Part shown: positions 36,458-44,356 of the stretch, in pieces
How positions within the stretch are numbered: position 1 is the stretch's first letter
How the letters are laid out: each line of letters starts with the position of its first letter
NCBI RefSeq assembly: GCF_021412625.1
Contig: NZ_JAKCFI010000007.1
Location: 62,001 to 126,000, forward strand
Origin: Myxococcus stipitatus
GTDB taxonomy: Bacteria; Myxococcota; Myxococcia; Myxococcales; Myxococcaceae
Direction of reading: 5' to 3'
Length of the DNA: 64,000 nt
Notes under the pieces: generated by a model
What the model was told of the DNA's origin: nothing
The model's input: the letters and a program-made list of their open reading frames with translations, nothing else
Database searches by the model: none
Made by a program: the position numbers and the translations under genes

Positions 36458-36655
36458 ATGTTCACGGGCGTGAAGGTCTTCTCCGCCACCAAGGCGAAGG
36501 AGCGCGAGGAGCTGGGTGAGAACGTCACCCGTTGGATGAAGAGCAACGCGGATCTGGAGATCGTCGATCGCGTGATCTGCCAGTCATCCGACAACGAATT
36601 CCACTGCTACACCCTCGTGCTCTTCTACCGGCACGGGAAGACGCAGCAGCCGTAG
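36458..36655 (+). CDS. Small protein, 65 residues, function unknown
   Basis: The ATG is nine bases after a strong AAGGAG and behind a good sigma-70 promoter. The protein is MFTGVKVFSATKAKEREELG followed by a short helical part and a beta strand with NEFHCYTLVLFYRHG. It resembles no family I know. The pattern helix-strand with one Cys is compatible with a small alpha/beta domain. The promoter and ribosome site make it a firmly expressed gene, even though an in-frame GTG 30 bases earlier exists. Confidence 0.75.
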   Translation: MFTGVKVFSATKAKEREELGENVTRWMKSNADLEIVDRVICQSSDNEFHCYTLVLFYRHGKTQQP

Positions 36656-36677
36656 CCCTCCAGGGCAGCGGAAAAGA

Positions 36678-36700
36678 GAAGGGGGCGGCCCCTCCCCTTC
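36678..36700 (+). terminator. Hairpin downstream of the small gene
   Basis: GAAGGGG (36678-36684) pairs with CCCCTTC (36694-36700) in a 7-bp stem with a nine-base loop. It lies between the small gene and the convergent alpha-amylase gene and could serve both; no T-run follows. Confidence 0.45.
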
Positions 36701-36716
36701 CACCATCCCCCGGTCG

Positions 36717-38873
36717 TCACTCCGTGCGGGGCACGTAGACAGCGACGCTGCGCGGCTCGACGACCATCACGGTCTCCGCCCCGGCCAGCTGGAGCGTCCC
36801 ACCGCTGAAGACGTCCTCGTACGTCGCGGCGCTGCCCGCCAGGCTCCCCAGCATCTCCACCACCACCGGGCGCGCGACGTCCCCGCGGTTGATGGCCACG
36901 ACGGCCCCCCGCCCATCCGGCAGCGAGCGCTGGAAGATGTACAGGTCCTTCTCGATGCGCAGCGTGTGCCGCGCGCCCGTCTGCAATGCCGGGTGCGCCA
37001 GCCGCGCCTGGCCCAGGACCCGGACGTGGTTCAACAGCCCCCGCTCCAGCTCCGTCAGCTCGTTCCCGAAGCGCATCAACCGGCGGTTGTCCGGGTCGCC
37101 CGCACCGGGCAGGCCCACCTCGTCGCCGTAATAGACGAGCGGCACGCCCGGCTGGGTCAGCAGGAAGGTGAAGGCGTACTTCGCCTTCTCGAACGCCGCC
37201 GCGTCCGTCACCGTCGCCGGCGGACGCCCCGCTCCCCAGGGATCACTCCCCTCGCCCTGCAGCTGGCCGGACGCCTGGGACATGAAGCGCGCCACGTCGT
37301 GGTTGCCGATGAACGGCGAGTTGAGCGTGCCGGGCGCGTAGAACACCTCGTTCTCCCGCACCGCCTGGTCCACGCGCTCCAGCCCCTGTCCATCCGCGAA
37401 CGCCTCGCGCAGCGGCCAGTACAGCGGGAAGTCGAACTGCCCATCCAGCTCACGAGGGCCGACGTAGCGCGCGATCTGCGAGCGCCCATCCGTCCCCACG
37501 AACGTCTCGCCCACCAGGTAGAACTCCGTGCCTGTCATCGCGGTGATGTCGCGCAGGCGGCCGCGCAGGGTGCGGCCCGCCACCTGCTCCATGTGCTTCA
37601 CCGCGTCCATGCGGAAGCCATCGAAGTCCGCGGCCTCCAGCCACCACAGCGTGTCGGAGACGAACTGGTCCACCATGGGCGACGAGCGCCAGTCGTAGTC
37701 CGGCAGGTAGTCCGTGAACTTGCAGGTGAGGCGCTTGACCTCCCAGTCGCAATCCGCGGTGCCGCACACGCAGCTGGCCGCCGTGTTGAACCAGCCGTCG
37801 TCGCGGTGGGTGGTCCAGTACGGGTGCTCCTGATGGACGTGGTTGAGCACCAGGTCGGCGATGACGCGGATGCCCCGCTTGTGCGCGGCGGCCGTGAGGG
37901 CGCGCAGCTCCTCGAGCGAGCCGAAGCGGTGCTGCGTCTCCCGGGGCTTGGAGGGCCAGTAGCCGTGGTAGCCGGCGTAGTACTTTCCGCCCGTCCCGAT
38001 GAAGCGCCCCTCCGGGTTCTGGTCCACCGGGGAGATCCACAGCGTCTTCACCCCCAGGGCGTCGAAGTAGCCGTCCTCGAGCTTCTCCGTGATGCCGGCG
38101 AAGTCACCGCCCAGGTAGTTCGCGATGGGGTCCACGTCCGCCACTGGCCCGTCGTTCTCCGCGCGGGCATTGCGGAAGCGGTCCGTGAAGGCGAAGTACA
38201 TGAGCCCCGATTCCCAGCGGAACCGCTCGGGCTCCACCCAGAACGGCAGGTAGAGGGGCTCGGCGGCGCGGCCGGCCGCGTCCATGGCCACCACCTTCAC
38301 GTGGTGCTTGCCCTTCTCCAGCCCCTGCGCGCTCAGGTGGAAGCGCCCGGTGCTGGCGTCGAACGCGTCCTCCTGGGGGACGCCGTCCAGCGACAGCGCC
38401 ACCTTCTCGCGGTCCGGCCCGGCCTCGTCCACGCCATCCACGTAGTCGACCGCCACCTCCAGCGAGCCATCGGGCGTCACGGAGAAGCCCCGCAGCTCCA
38501 GGACCGGCTGGCGGCAGTCGGGCACCCTCAGGCGCGAATACTCCTCCGCGCGGACCCAGCGGGAGTACGGGTTCTGCGGGTCCATCAGCTCACTCTTGCC
38601 CACGACGAAGCGGTAGCCGTAGTCGCGCGGCTCCAGCCCATCGAGGCGCAGGGTGTAGACGCCGTCACCCCGGTCCTTCATCTCCAGCCGCTCGGACGCG
38701 AAGCCATTCCATTCGCCCGAGACGAAGACGGGGACGTCCAGCGACTGCTGGGGCGCGTACGTCAGCGCCACCTCACAGGTCCGGACGGAGACGGTGTCCT
38801 CGGAGTCACCACAGGCGGAGGCCAGCAGCAGCGCGGAGAGCGCGACGGTTCGAGAGGTGCGGAGGTGCGCCAT
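36717..38873 (-). CDS. Alpha-amylase-family (GH13) lipoprotein
   Basis: A 718-residue secreted glycoside hydrolase with lipobox LLASAC (Cys21). Residues 30-120 form an N-terminal CBM48-like domain (VPVFVSGEWNGFASERLEMKDRG), followed by a second beta domain (about 125-210). The catalytic barrel has the four GH13 regions: VIADLVLNHV (I), GFRMDAVKH (II, nucleophile Asp423), EFYLVGETF (III, acid/base Glu456) and FIGNHDVARF (IV, Asp526). A small C-terminal beta domain closes the protein. It probably splits or rearranges alpha-1,4-glucans outside the cell while attached to the membrane. A pair of Cys (CVCGTADC) sits in the barrel. Convergent with the small gene. Confidence 0.94.
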   Translation of the reverse strand: MAHLRTSRTVALSALLLASACGDSEDTVSVRTCEVALTYAPQQSLDVPVFVSGEWNGFASERLEMKDRGDGVYTLRLDGLEPRDYGYRFVVGKSELMDPQNPYSRWVRAEEYSRLRVPDCRQPVLELRGFSVTPDGSLEVAVDYVDGVDEAGPDREKVALSLDGVPQEDAFDASTGRFHLSAQGLEKGKHHVKVVAMDAAGRAAEPLYLPFWVEPERFRWESGLMYFAFTDRFRNARAENDGPVADVDPIANYLGGDFAGITEKLEDGYFDALGVKTLWISPVDQNPEGRFIGTGGKYYAGYHGYWPSKPRETQHRFGSLEELRALTAAAHKRGIRVIADLVLNHVHQEHPYWTTHRDDGWFNTAASCVCGTADCDWEVKRLTCKFTDYLPDYDWRSSPMVDQFVSDTLWWLEAADFDGFRMDAVKHMEQVAGRTLRGRLRDITAMTGTEFYLVGETFVGTDGRSQIARYVGPRELDGQFDFPLYWPLREAFADGQGLERVDQAVRENEVFYAPGTLNSPFIGNHDVARFMSQASGQLQGEGSDPWGAGRPPATVTDAAAFEKAKYAFTFLLTQPGVPLVYYGDEVGLPGAGDPDNRRLMRFGNELTELERGLLNHVRVLGQARLAHPALQTGARHTLRIEKDLYIFQRSLPDGRGAVVAINRGDVARPVVVEMLGSLAGSAATYEDVFSGGTLQLAGAETVMVVEPRSVAVYVPRTE

Positions 38874-38894
38874 GCGGCTGCCTTTCTACGGGAG

Positions 38895-38924
38895 GCGCCC
38901 GGGCTTTTCCAAGCCCCCGGGCGC
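38895..38924 (-). promoter_or_regulatory. Strong hairpin in the leader of the amylase gene
   Basis: GCGCCCGGGCTT (38895-38906) pairs with AAGCCCCCGGGCGC (38911-38924) around a TTCC loop, giving a 12-bp stem with a two-base bulge, 21 bases upstream of the ATG. On the minus strand it would sit in the untranslated leader. It could stabilise the mRNA or slow initiation. Confidence 0.4.
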
Positions 38925-39105
38925 GGGCGGAATGACTTGGCGTGTCGTACCCCTCTGGGGACTGGCCAACATCCCCGGGGCCTCTCGTACCGGAGGGCCA
39001 CCCGCCGGGAAGGCCCGATGCCATAGGTAGGGTCTGCCGGCGAACCGCGCGCACGACTGGGTTCCACACCCCGCCTCTCCCGTCCCCTCCCTCCCAGGAG
39101 CCTCC

Positions 39106-40479
39106 ATGGGTCCGTCCCGTCTGTCGCTGCGTCTTCTCGTGGTCTGTCTGTCCCTGCTGGCGGGGGGCGCGTGGGCCTCCAGCCACCGCGAGGCCCCGCT
39201 CATCAGCAACGACCCGGCGGCCGACGGCACCGACCTCTATGCCTGGAAGCAGGGCGCCAACCTGGTGCTGGTCGCCAACTACTACCCCATCGGCATCCCG
39301 TACGGCGGGCCGAACTACTACCTGTTCGACGACAACGTCCTCTACGAAATCCAGATCGACCAGACCGGGGATGGGGCGCCGGACGTCCGCTACCAGTTCC
39401 GCTTCCGCACCCAGCTGCGCCAGAGCGCGCTGCCCACGGTGAGCAACTCCGCCGGCTACAACGCCTACAAGGACTCGTTCCTCTATGCGTTCGCGGGGGT
39501 CCGGTCCGCCACCGCGCCGGAGATCCTCCGCTTCCAGACGTACACGCTGACGCGCATCGCCAGCGGAGGACAACAGCAGGTCATCGTCCGGGACGCCCCG
39601 GTGGCGCCCAACAACGTGGGGCGGCTGACGACGCCGGGCTATCCCCAGACCGATGGCACGACGGCGCTGGACCCCATCACCCAGAGCGCCATCCAGGCCG
39701 GCACCGGCACGGCCTCCGCCTACAAGGTCTTCGCCGGCCCCCGGGACGACCCCTTCTTCGTGAACCTCTCGAAGACCTTCGACTTCCTCAACTACGACGG
39801 ACAGCCGAACCGGGACGACCTGGCGGGCCTCAACGTCCTGTCGCTCGTCATCGAGGCGCCGCTGACGGAGTTCAGCTCGCCGCACCTGGGCATCTGGACC
39901 ACCGCGAGCCGGCCCAAGGTGACCACCCGCCGCGCGGACGGCGGGGTGGACACCTCCGGCGCCTGGGTCCAGGTGTCGCGCCTGGGCAATCCCCTGGTCA
40001 ACGAGGTCGTCATCCCGCTGAAGTTCAAGGACCTCTTCAATGCCTCCAAGCCCCAGAACGACCTGAAGACGCCGACCATCGTCGCCATCGTCACCAACCC
40101 CGAGCTGCCCCAGCTGCTCCAGGCCAAGGGCTTCATCCCGCTGGCCCCTCCGGCGCCGCGCACGGACCTCGTCGCCCTCTTCACGCGCAACACCAACGGC
40201 GCCTCCACGGGGGAGATGCTCCACATCGACACCAGCAAGGCCTCCGCCTTCCCCAACGGGCGTCAGCTCACCGACGACGTGACGGACGTGGCGCTCAAGG
40301 CCGTGGGGGGCGCGTTCTTCACCACCTTCGCGGACGGGGGGCCCGCCACCCTGCCGGACGGCGGCACCTTCGCCGCGGCCGCCGCGAACCTCGGCGACGG
40401 CGTCGCCGCCAACGACGTGCCCTTCCTCGCCGTCTTCCCCTACCTCGCCCCGCCCCACTCCGGCGACCCGACCCCCTGA
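39106..40479 (+). CDS. DUF4331-family exported protein
   Basis: A 457-residue protein with signal peptide (LLVVCLSLLAGGAWA). The family signature follows cleavage: SSHREAPLISNDPAADGTDLYAW, then LVLVANYYPIGIPYGGPNYYLFDDNVLYEIQID. DUF4331 proteins are secreted, without known biochemical function. The rest is beta-rich with GQPNRDDLAGLNVLSLVIEAPL and ends at FLAVFPYLAPPHSG. The ATG has GGAG six bases before it. It is followed after ten bases by a TPR protein gene, and this pair (DUF4331 plus TPR) is a recurring combination I associate with secretion-like loci, though I cannot name the process. Confidence 0.9.
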   Translation: MGPSRLSLRLLVVCLSLLAGGAWASSHREAPLISNDPAADGTDLYAWKQGANLVLVANYYPIGIPYGGPNYYLFDDNVLYEIQIDQTGDGAPDVRYQFRFRTQLRQSALPTVSNSAGYNAYKDSFLYAFAGVRSATAPEILRFQTYTLTRIASGGQQQVIVRDAPVAPNNVGRLTTPGYPQTDGTTALDPITQSAIQAGTGTASAYKVFAGPRDDPFFVNLSKTFDFLNYDGQPNRDDLAGLNVLSLVIEAPLTEFSSPHLGIWTTASRPKVTTRRADGGVDTSGAWVQVSRLGNPLVNEVVIPLKFKDLFNASKPQNDLKTPTIVAIVTNPELPQLLQAKGFIPLAPPAPRTDLVALFTRNTNGASTGEMLHIDTSKASAFPNGRQLTDDVTDVALKAVGGAFFTTFADGGPATLPDGGTFAAAAANLGDGVAANDVPFLAVFPYLAPPHSGDPTP

Positions 40480-40489
40480 GGCTCCGGAC

Positions 40490-41767
40490 ATGGCCGCTCC
40501 ACGACTCATGGCCGTGGGTGTCGCCCTCGCGGCCGTCGCCGCGGGTGGGCTCGTGCGGTGGTTCGCGGGAGCCTCGCACGAGCCCCCACCGCACGAGGGC
40601 CCCGCGCCCCTCATCCGCCTGGAGCAGGCCGCCCGGGAGGACGACGCCAATGCCCAGGCCCGCCTCGCCATGGCCTGGATGGGCGAGGCGAAGCGCACGG
40701 GAGAGTCCCGCTTCGTCGAGCGCGCCCGGCTCGCGGCCCGCCGCGCGCTGCTGGTGGACCCCGAGCAGGTGGAGGCGTTGAAGGTGGAGTTGCTCATCCT
40801 CCACCAGGGCCACCAGTTCCAGGCCCTGCGCGAAGCGGCGCTCGGTCTGACGCGGGAGCATCCGCACGACGCCTTCTTCCATGGGCTGCTCGGCGACGCG
40901 CTCATGGAGCTCGGGCGCTATGACGAAGCGGCGGCGGCCTACCAGCGGATGATGGACTTGAAGCCCTCGCACGCCACCTACACGCGCGTGGGCTATCTGC
41001 GGCTGCTGGAGGGGGACGTGGAGGGCGCCATCTCCGTCCTGAAGCTCGCGGCCTCCTCGGCGGACCCCATGGACGACGACACCGTGGCCCGGGCCCTGTG
41101 CGAGTTGGGCGACGCGTTCCTCGCCCAGGGCTCGCCCGATGTCGCCTTCGACTACTTCACCGTCGCCCTGTCCCGTCGCCCCGGGTTGGATCGGGCGCAT
41201 GTGGGCCGGGGACACGTGCTCCGCGCGCGAGGCGATGACGCCGCCGCGGCCGACGAGTTCCGGGCCGCCGTGGCCGCGCGCCCCCTGGCCACCCACCACG
41301 CCCTCCTCGCCGAGGCCCTGGAGGCGCAGGGCCTCAAAGCCCAGGCCCAGGTGGAATATGGCAGGGCGCTCGCGAGCGCCTCGCGCGAGGACGACCGGGA
41401 GCACGCGCGCCTCCTGCTGGACCTGGGACGGGACGCGGCGCGGGCCGAGCAGCTCGCGCGACGGGAGCACGAACGGCGGCAGGATGTCTTCACCCAGGCC
41501 GTGCTCGCCCAGGCGCTGCTCGCCGTCGGAAAGGTGGACGAGGCGCGCGCCATGGCCCGGTCCGCCATGCGCCTGGGCACGCCGAGCGCCCGGATCGCCT
41601 ATGTCGCGGGCCTCGTGGCGGCGGCCACCGGCGACCCGGAGACGGCGCGCCAGCAGCTCACCGCGGCACTCCAGGGAATCCCTCGCCTGTCGCCACGACA
41701 GGCGGCCCGGGCTCGGAACCTGCTCGCGGCGGAGACGGCCCCCCGCGCAGGACAGCCGAGCCCTTGA
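40490..41767 (+). CDS. TPR-repeat protein, membrane-anchored or exported
   Basis: A 425-residue protein. An N-terminal hydrophobic segment (LMAVGVALAAVAAGGLVRWF) acts as a signal anchor. The remainder is a chain of TPR-like helical hairpins: LARRALLVDPEQVEALK, HDAFFHGLLGDALMELGRYDEAAAAYQRMMDLKP, GDAFLAQGSPDVAFDYFTVALSRRPG and others up to PSARIAYVAGLVAAATGDPETARQQL. TPRs bind other proteins. Its place directly after the DUF4331 gene suggests that they work together. Convergent with the first kinase of the array; 21 bp separate the stops. Confidence 0.88.
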   Translation: MAAPRLMAVGVALAAVAAGGLVRWFAGASHEPPPHEGPAPLIRLEQAAREDDANAQARLAMAWMGEAKRTGESRFVERARLAARRALLVDPEQVEALKVELLILHQGHQFQALREAALGLTREHPHDAFFHGLLGDALMELGRYDEAAAAYQRMMDLKPSHATYTRVGYLRLLEGDVEGAISVLKLAASSADPMDDDTVARALCELGDAFLAQGSPDVAFDYFTVALSRRPGLDRAHVGRGHVLRARGDDAAAADEFRAAVAARPLATHHALLAEALEAQGLKAQAQVEYGRALASASREDDREHARLLLDLGRDAARAEQLARREHERRQDVFTQAVLAQALLAVGKVDEARAMARSAMRLGTPSARIAYVAGLVAAATGDPETARQQLTAALQGIPRLSPRQAARARNLLAAETAPRAGQPSP

Positions 41768-41788
41768 GCGGGAGGGGCGCCACCGTCG

Positions 41789-44311
41789 TCACGGCACATC
41801 GTGACTGCGCAGCTCCTGCTCGTACTTGTACTTGGAGAGCTCGCGGATGACCTCTCCCGCTTGGGGATGGATGAAGCCAGGCGGCAGGGTGTCGAGGAAG
41901 AGCTGATAGTGGTCGGCCCCTTCGTCGAGCCGCCCGAGCCTGGCCGCGGTCTTCCCCAGCAACAGATGACATTCGAAGTGCTTGGGCTCCATGGCGACAC
42001 ACTCGCGGAGCCGGACGCGCGCGGCCTCCAGTTGATTGGCACGGGACAGTTGTCGGGCCTGCTCCAGCGCCAGATCGCCTCGCGTTGGAGGCGGCTTGGA
42101 CTCTTCGGAGGCGGCCTGATGGGCGGCGGCGGACGGGTCGGGTCTGGGGGCGGCACGCGAACCGGCGGCGGCCGAGGCTGCGGCCCGGGTGCGCTTCGAT
42201 TCGATGTGGAGCGTCATCGCCCCTTCGTTGTCCGACAGGTCATTGTCGACGAAGCCACACCGCAACCCCTGCAACCCGGTGACCCGGAAGGGAGGGCGCC
42301 CCCGGAGCAGGAGGAAGCGCTGCGCCTTCTCGGGTCCGATGTACGAGCCCTCACGGGTGACGGGCATCTCCTGGAGACAGGCCACCATGCCGACGGGACC
42401 ATGCGCGCGCCCCCGCGTGAAGGCGCCATCGCCCACGTTCTCCACGGACAGGAAGTACTCCTCCGCGGGGTCCATCCCCTGGATGAGGAAGGCGCGGTCC
42501 ACCTGCGTCGTCATCCGCTCCGGATGCACCGTGATGCGGCGGGCCTCCTTCGTCAGGCCGTGTGTCACGGTGACGACGCGCTCCGGGAGATCGACCTTCG
42601 TCGTCTCGGCCCCCACGGTGAAGAACAACACCCCCGTGGCTCCCTGGAAGGCTTCGCCCCGGCGACTGAGCAGCCCCAGCGAGACGTCCGCCGAGAAGTC
42701 CGGCCCGGTGAAGAGATAGAAGAGCTGCGGCTGCGGCTTGTTGCGCTCGGAGGCGGCCGACACCGGCAGCTCCTGGATGCGATAGCTCGCCCGGGGGTCC
42801 AGGCTCGCCATGCCGGCGAGCCCCTCCGAGACCTTGAAGACGTCGCGCTTCGCCTCGAGCTGGACGAACTCCACAGGCATCGACGCGGAAGCGGGGCGTT
42901 CGGGCGCGGGCTCGACGGGCTTCGCGGCGCTGGCCCCCGTCATCGGAGCCTTGAGCGCCCCTGGACCCTGCCCCTCCAGGGACGGCTTGCCGATGGGAGG
43001 ACGGGACCCCGCTGTCGCTTCGCTCTGTTCGCGAGGCGCCCAGTCCGGCTTGAGCTTGCTGAAGGACGACCACAGCATCCAGCCCAGCACCAGCAGCCCG
43101 CCCGCGACCACCGCGTGGTGCAGCGAGAAGCGCAGCCCACCCCGTTCGATGAAGTTGCCGCGATCCGGCGAGTTGCCGCCCTCTTCCCCCTCCTCCTCGT
43201 CGACCGCGCCCTCCTCCCGCTGCGCACCGCGCGTCTCCGCCTGCTGCGTCCGAGGAGTCTCGTCGAGCTGGGGGAGGACCTCCGTGGGCTTGGGGAGATT
43301 CGTGGTGGCGCGCCAGACGGACAGCTCCTCGACGAACGAGGAGGGGACCTTCGTATCCCTGCCCAGCTCCCGCAGGTCCTCGCGGAACAGCTCGCGCAGC
43401 AGGAACCCCGCGGACATGGCGGAGAAGCGTGGCGCGGCCTTGAAGAGGAACCCCGCGAGCGCATCCGCGAAGGCATGGGCGGACTCGAAGCGCTCCTCCT
43501 TGTTCAGGGCGAGTGCCTTCTGGAGGATGGCATCCAACCGGGCGGGAAGATCCTGCTTCAAGTCCCGCGCGCGAGGAAGGGCCACGCGGTTGTGCAGCTT
43601 GTGCATCACCACGTACTCGGGCCCCTCCAATGGCAAGCGCCCGCAGAGCATCTCGAAGAGCACCACGCCGGTCGCCCAGACATCCGTGCGCGCGTCGACC
43701 TCTTCTCCCCGCGCCTGCTCGGGCGAGAAGAAGAGGTACTTCCCCTTCACCACTCCCGGGGCGGTGTCGAAGCTGCGCAGCGAGCGCGCCTTGGCGATGC
43801 CGAAGTCGACGATCTTGATCTGCCCCTCGTAGCTGATGAGCACGTTGTCCGGAGAGATGTCCCGGTGGACGATGCCCAGGGGGGCTCCCGCGTCATCGAC
43901 CCGCGTGTGGGCGTAGTGCAATCCCCGGCACATCTCCAAGGCGATGTACGTGGCGATGGGGACCGGCAGGCTGGCGTACCCCGAGCGCAAGGCGCGCTTC
44001 ATCACGCGGTGGAGCGGCTGGCCGTCCACGAACTCCATCGCGAGGAAATACTCACCATCCACCTCTCCGAAATCGAAGACCTGGGCGATGGCGCCATGCG
44101 ACAGCGTGGCGGAGATGCGCGCCTCGCTGATGAACATGGAGGTGAACGCCTCGTCGTCGGCGTACTCCGGCAGGACCTTCTTGATGAGCACGGGCTTGGT
44201 GACGCCCGCGGCCCCCTTGAGCTGGGCCCGCCACGTCTCGGCCATTCCCCCCCGGCCGATACGCGTCTGGAGCTTGTACCGTCCGAACTGTCCGCCCTGC
44301 TCGTTGGCCAT
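41789..44311 (-). CDS. Membrane Ser/Thr protein kinase (last of the tandem array)
   Basis: An 840-residue Hanks-type kinase. The kinase domain (11-290) is complete: GRGGMAETW P-loop (19-27), Lys44 in VLIKK, HRDISPDN with HRD at 149-151, DFG at 169-171, and SPE at 196-198 in the activation-segment end. A linker with a Glu-rich patch and a transmembrane helix (397-416, HHAVVAGGLLVLGWMLW) leads to a large C-terminal region with two beta-rich parts and a TPR-like end (EARVRLRECVAMEPKHFECHLLLGKTAARLG). No PASTA repeats. It follows the second kinase by 45 bases and is the most divergent of the four paralogues. The kinase should face the cytoplasm and the TPR part the other side of the membrane. Confidence 0.94.
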   Translation of the reverse strand: MANEQGGQFGRYKLQTRIGRGGMAETWRAQLKGAAGVTKPVLIKKVLPEYADDEAFTSMFISEARISATLSHGAIAQVFDFGEVDGEYFLAMEFVDGQPLHRVMKRALRSGYASLPVPIATYIALEMCRGLHYAHTRVDDAGAPLGIVHRDISPDNVLISYEGQIKIVDFGIAKARSLRSFDTAPGVVKGKYLFFSPEQARGEEVDARTDVWATGVVLFEMLCGRLPLEGPEYVVMHKLHNRVALPRARDLKQDLPARLDAILQKALALNKEERFESAHAFADALAGFLFKAAPRFSAMSAGFLLRELFREDLRELGRDTKVPSSFVEELSVWRATTNLPKPTEVLPQLDETPRTQQAETRGAQREEGAVDEEEGEEGGNSPDRGNFIERGGLRFSLHHAVVAGGLLVLGWMLWSSFSKLKPDWAPREQSEATAGSRPPIGKPSLEGQGPGALKAPMTGASAAKPVEPAPERPASASMPVEFVQLEAKRDVFKVSEGLAGMASLDPRASYRIQELPVSAASERNKPQPQLFYLFTGPDFSADVSLGLLSRRGEAFQGATGVLFFTVGAETTKVDLPERVVTVTHGLTKEARRITVHPERMTTQVDRAFLIQGMDPAEEYFLSVENVGDGAFTRGRAHGPVGMVACLQEMPVTREGSYIGPEKAQRFLLLRGRPPFRVTGLQGLRCGFVDNDLSDNEGAMTLHIESKRTRAAASAAAGSRAAPRPDPSAAAHQAASEESKPPPTRGDLALEQARQLSRANQLEAARVRLRECVAMEPKHFECHLLLGKTAARLGRLDEGADHYQLFLDTLPPGFIHPQAGEVIRELSKYKYEQELRSHDVP

Positions 44312-44356
44312 TGAACTGAATGTAACACAGCCACACCGACGCCATCCGCTCCCGGG

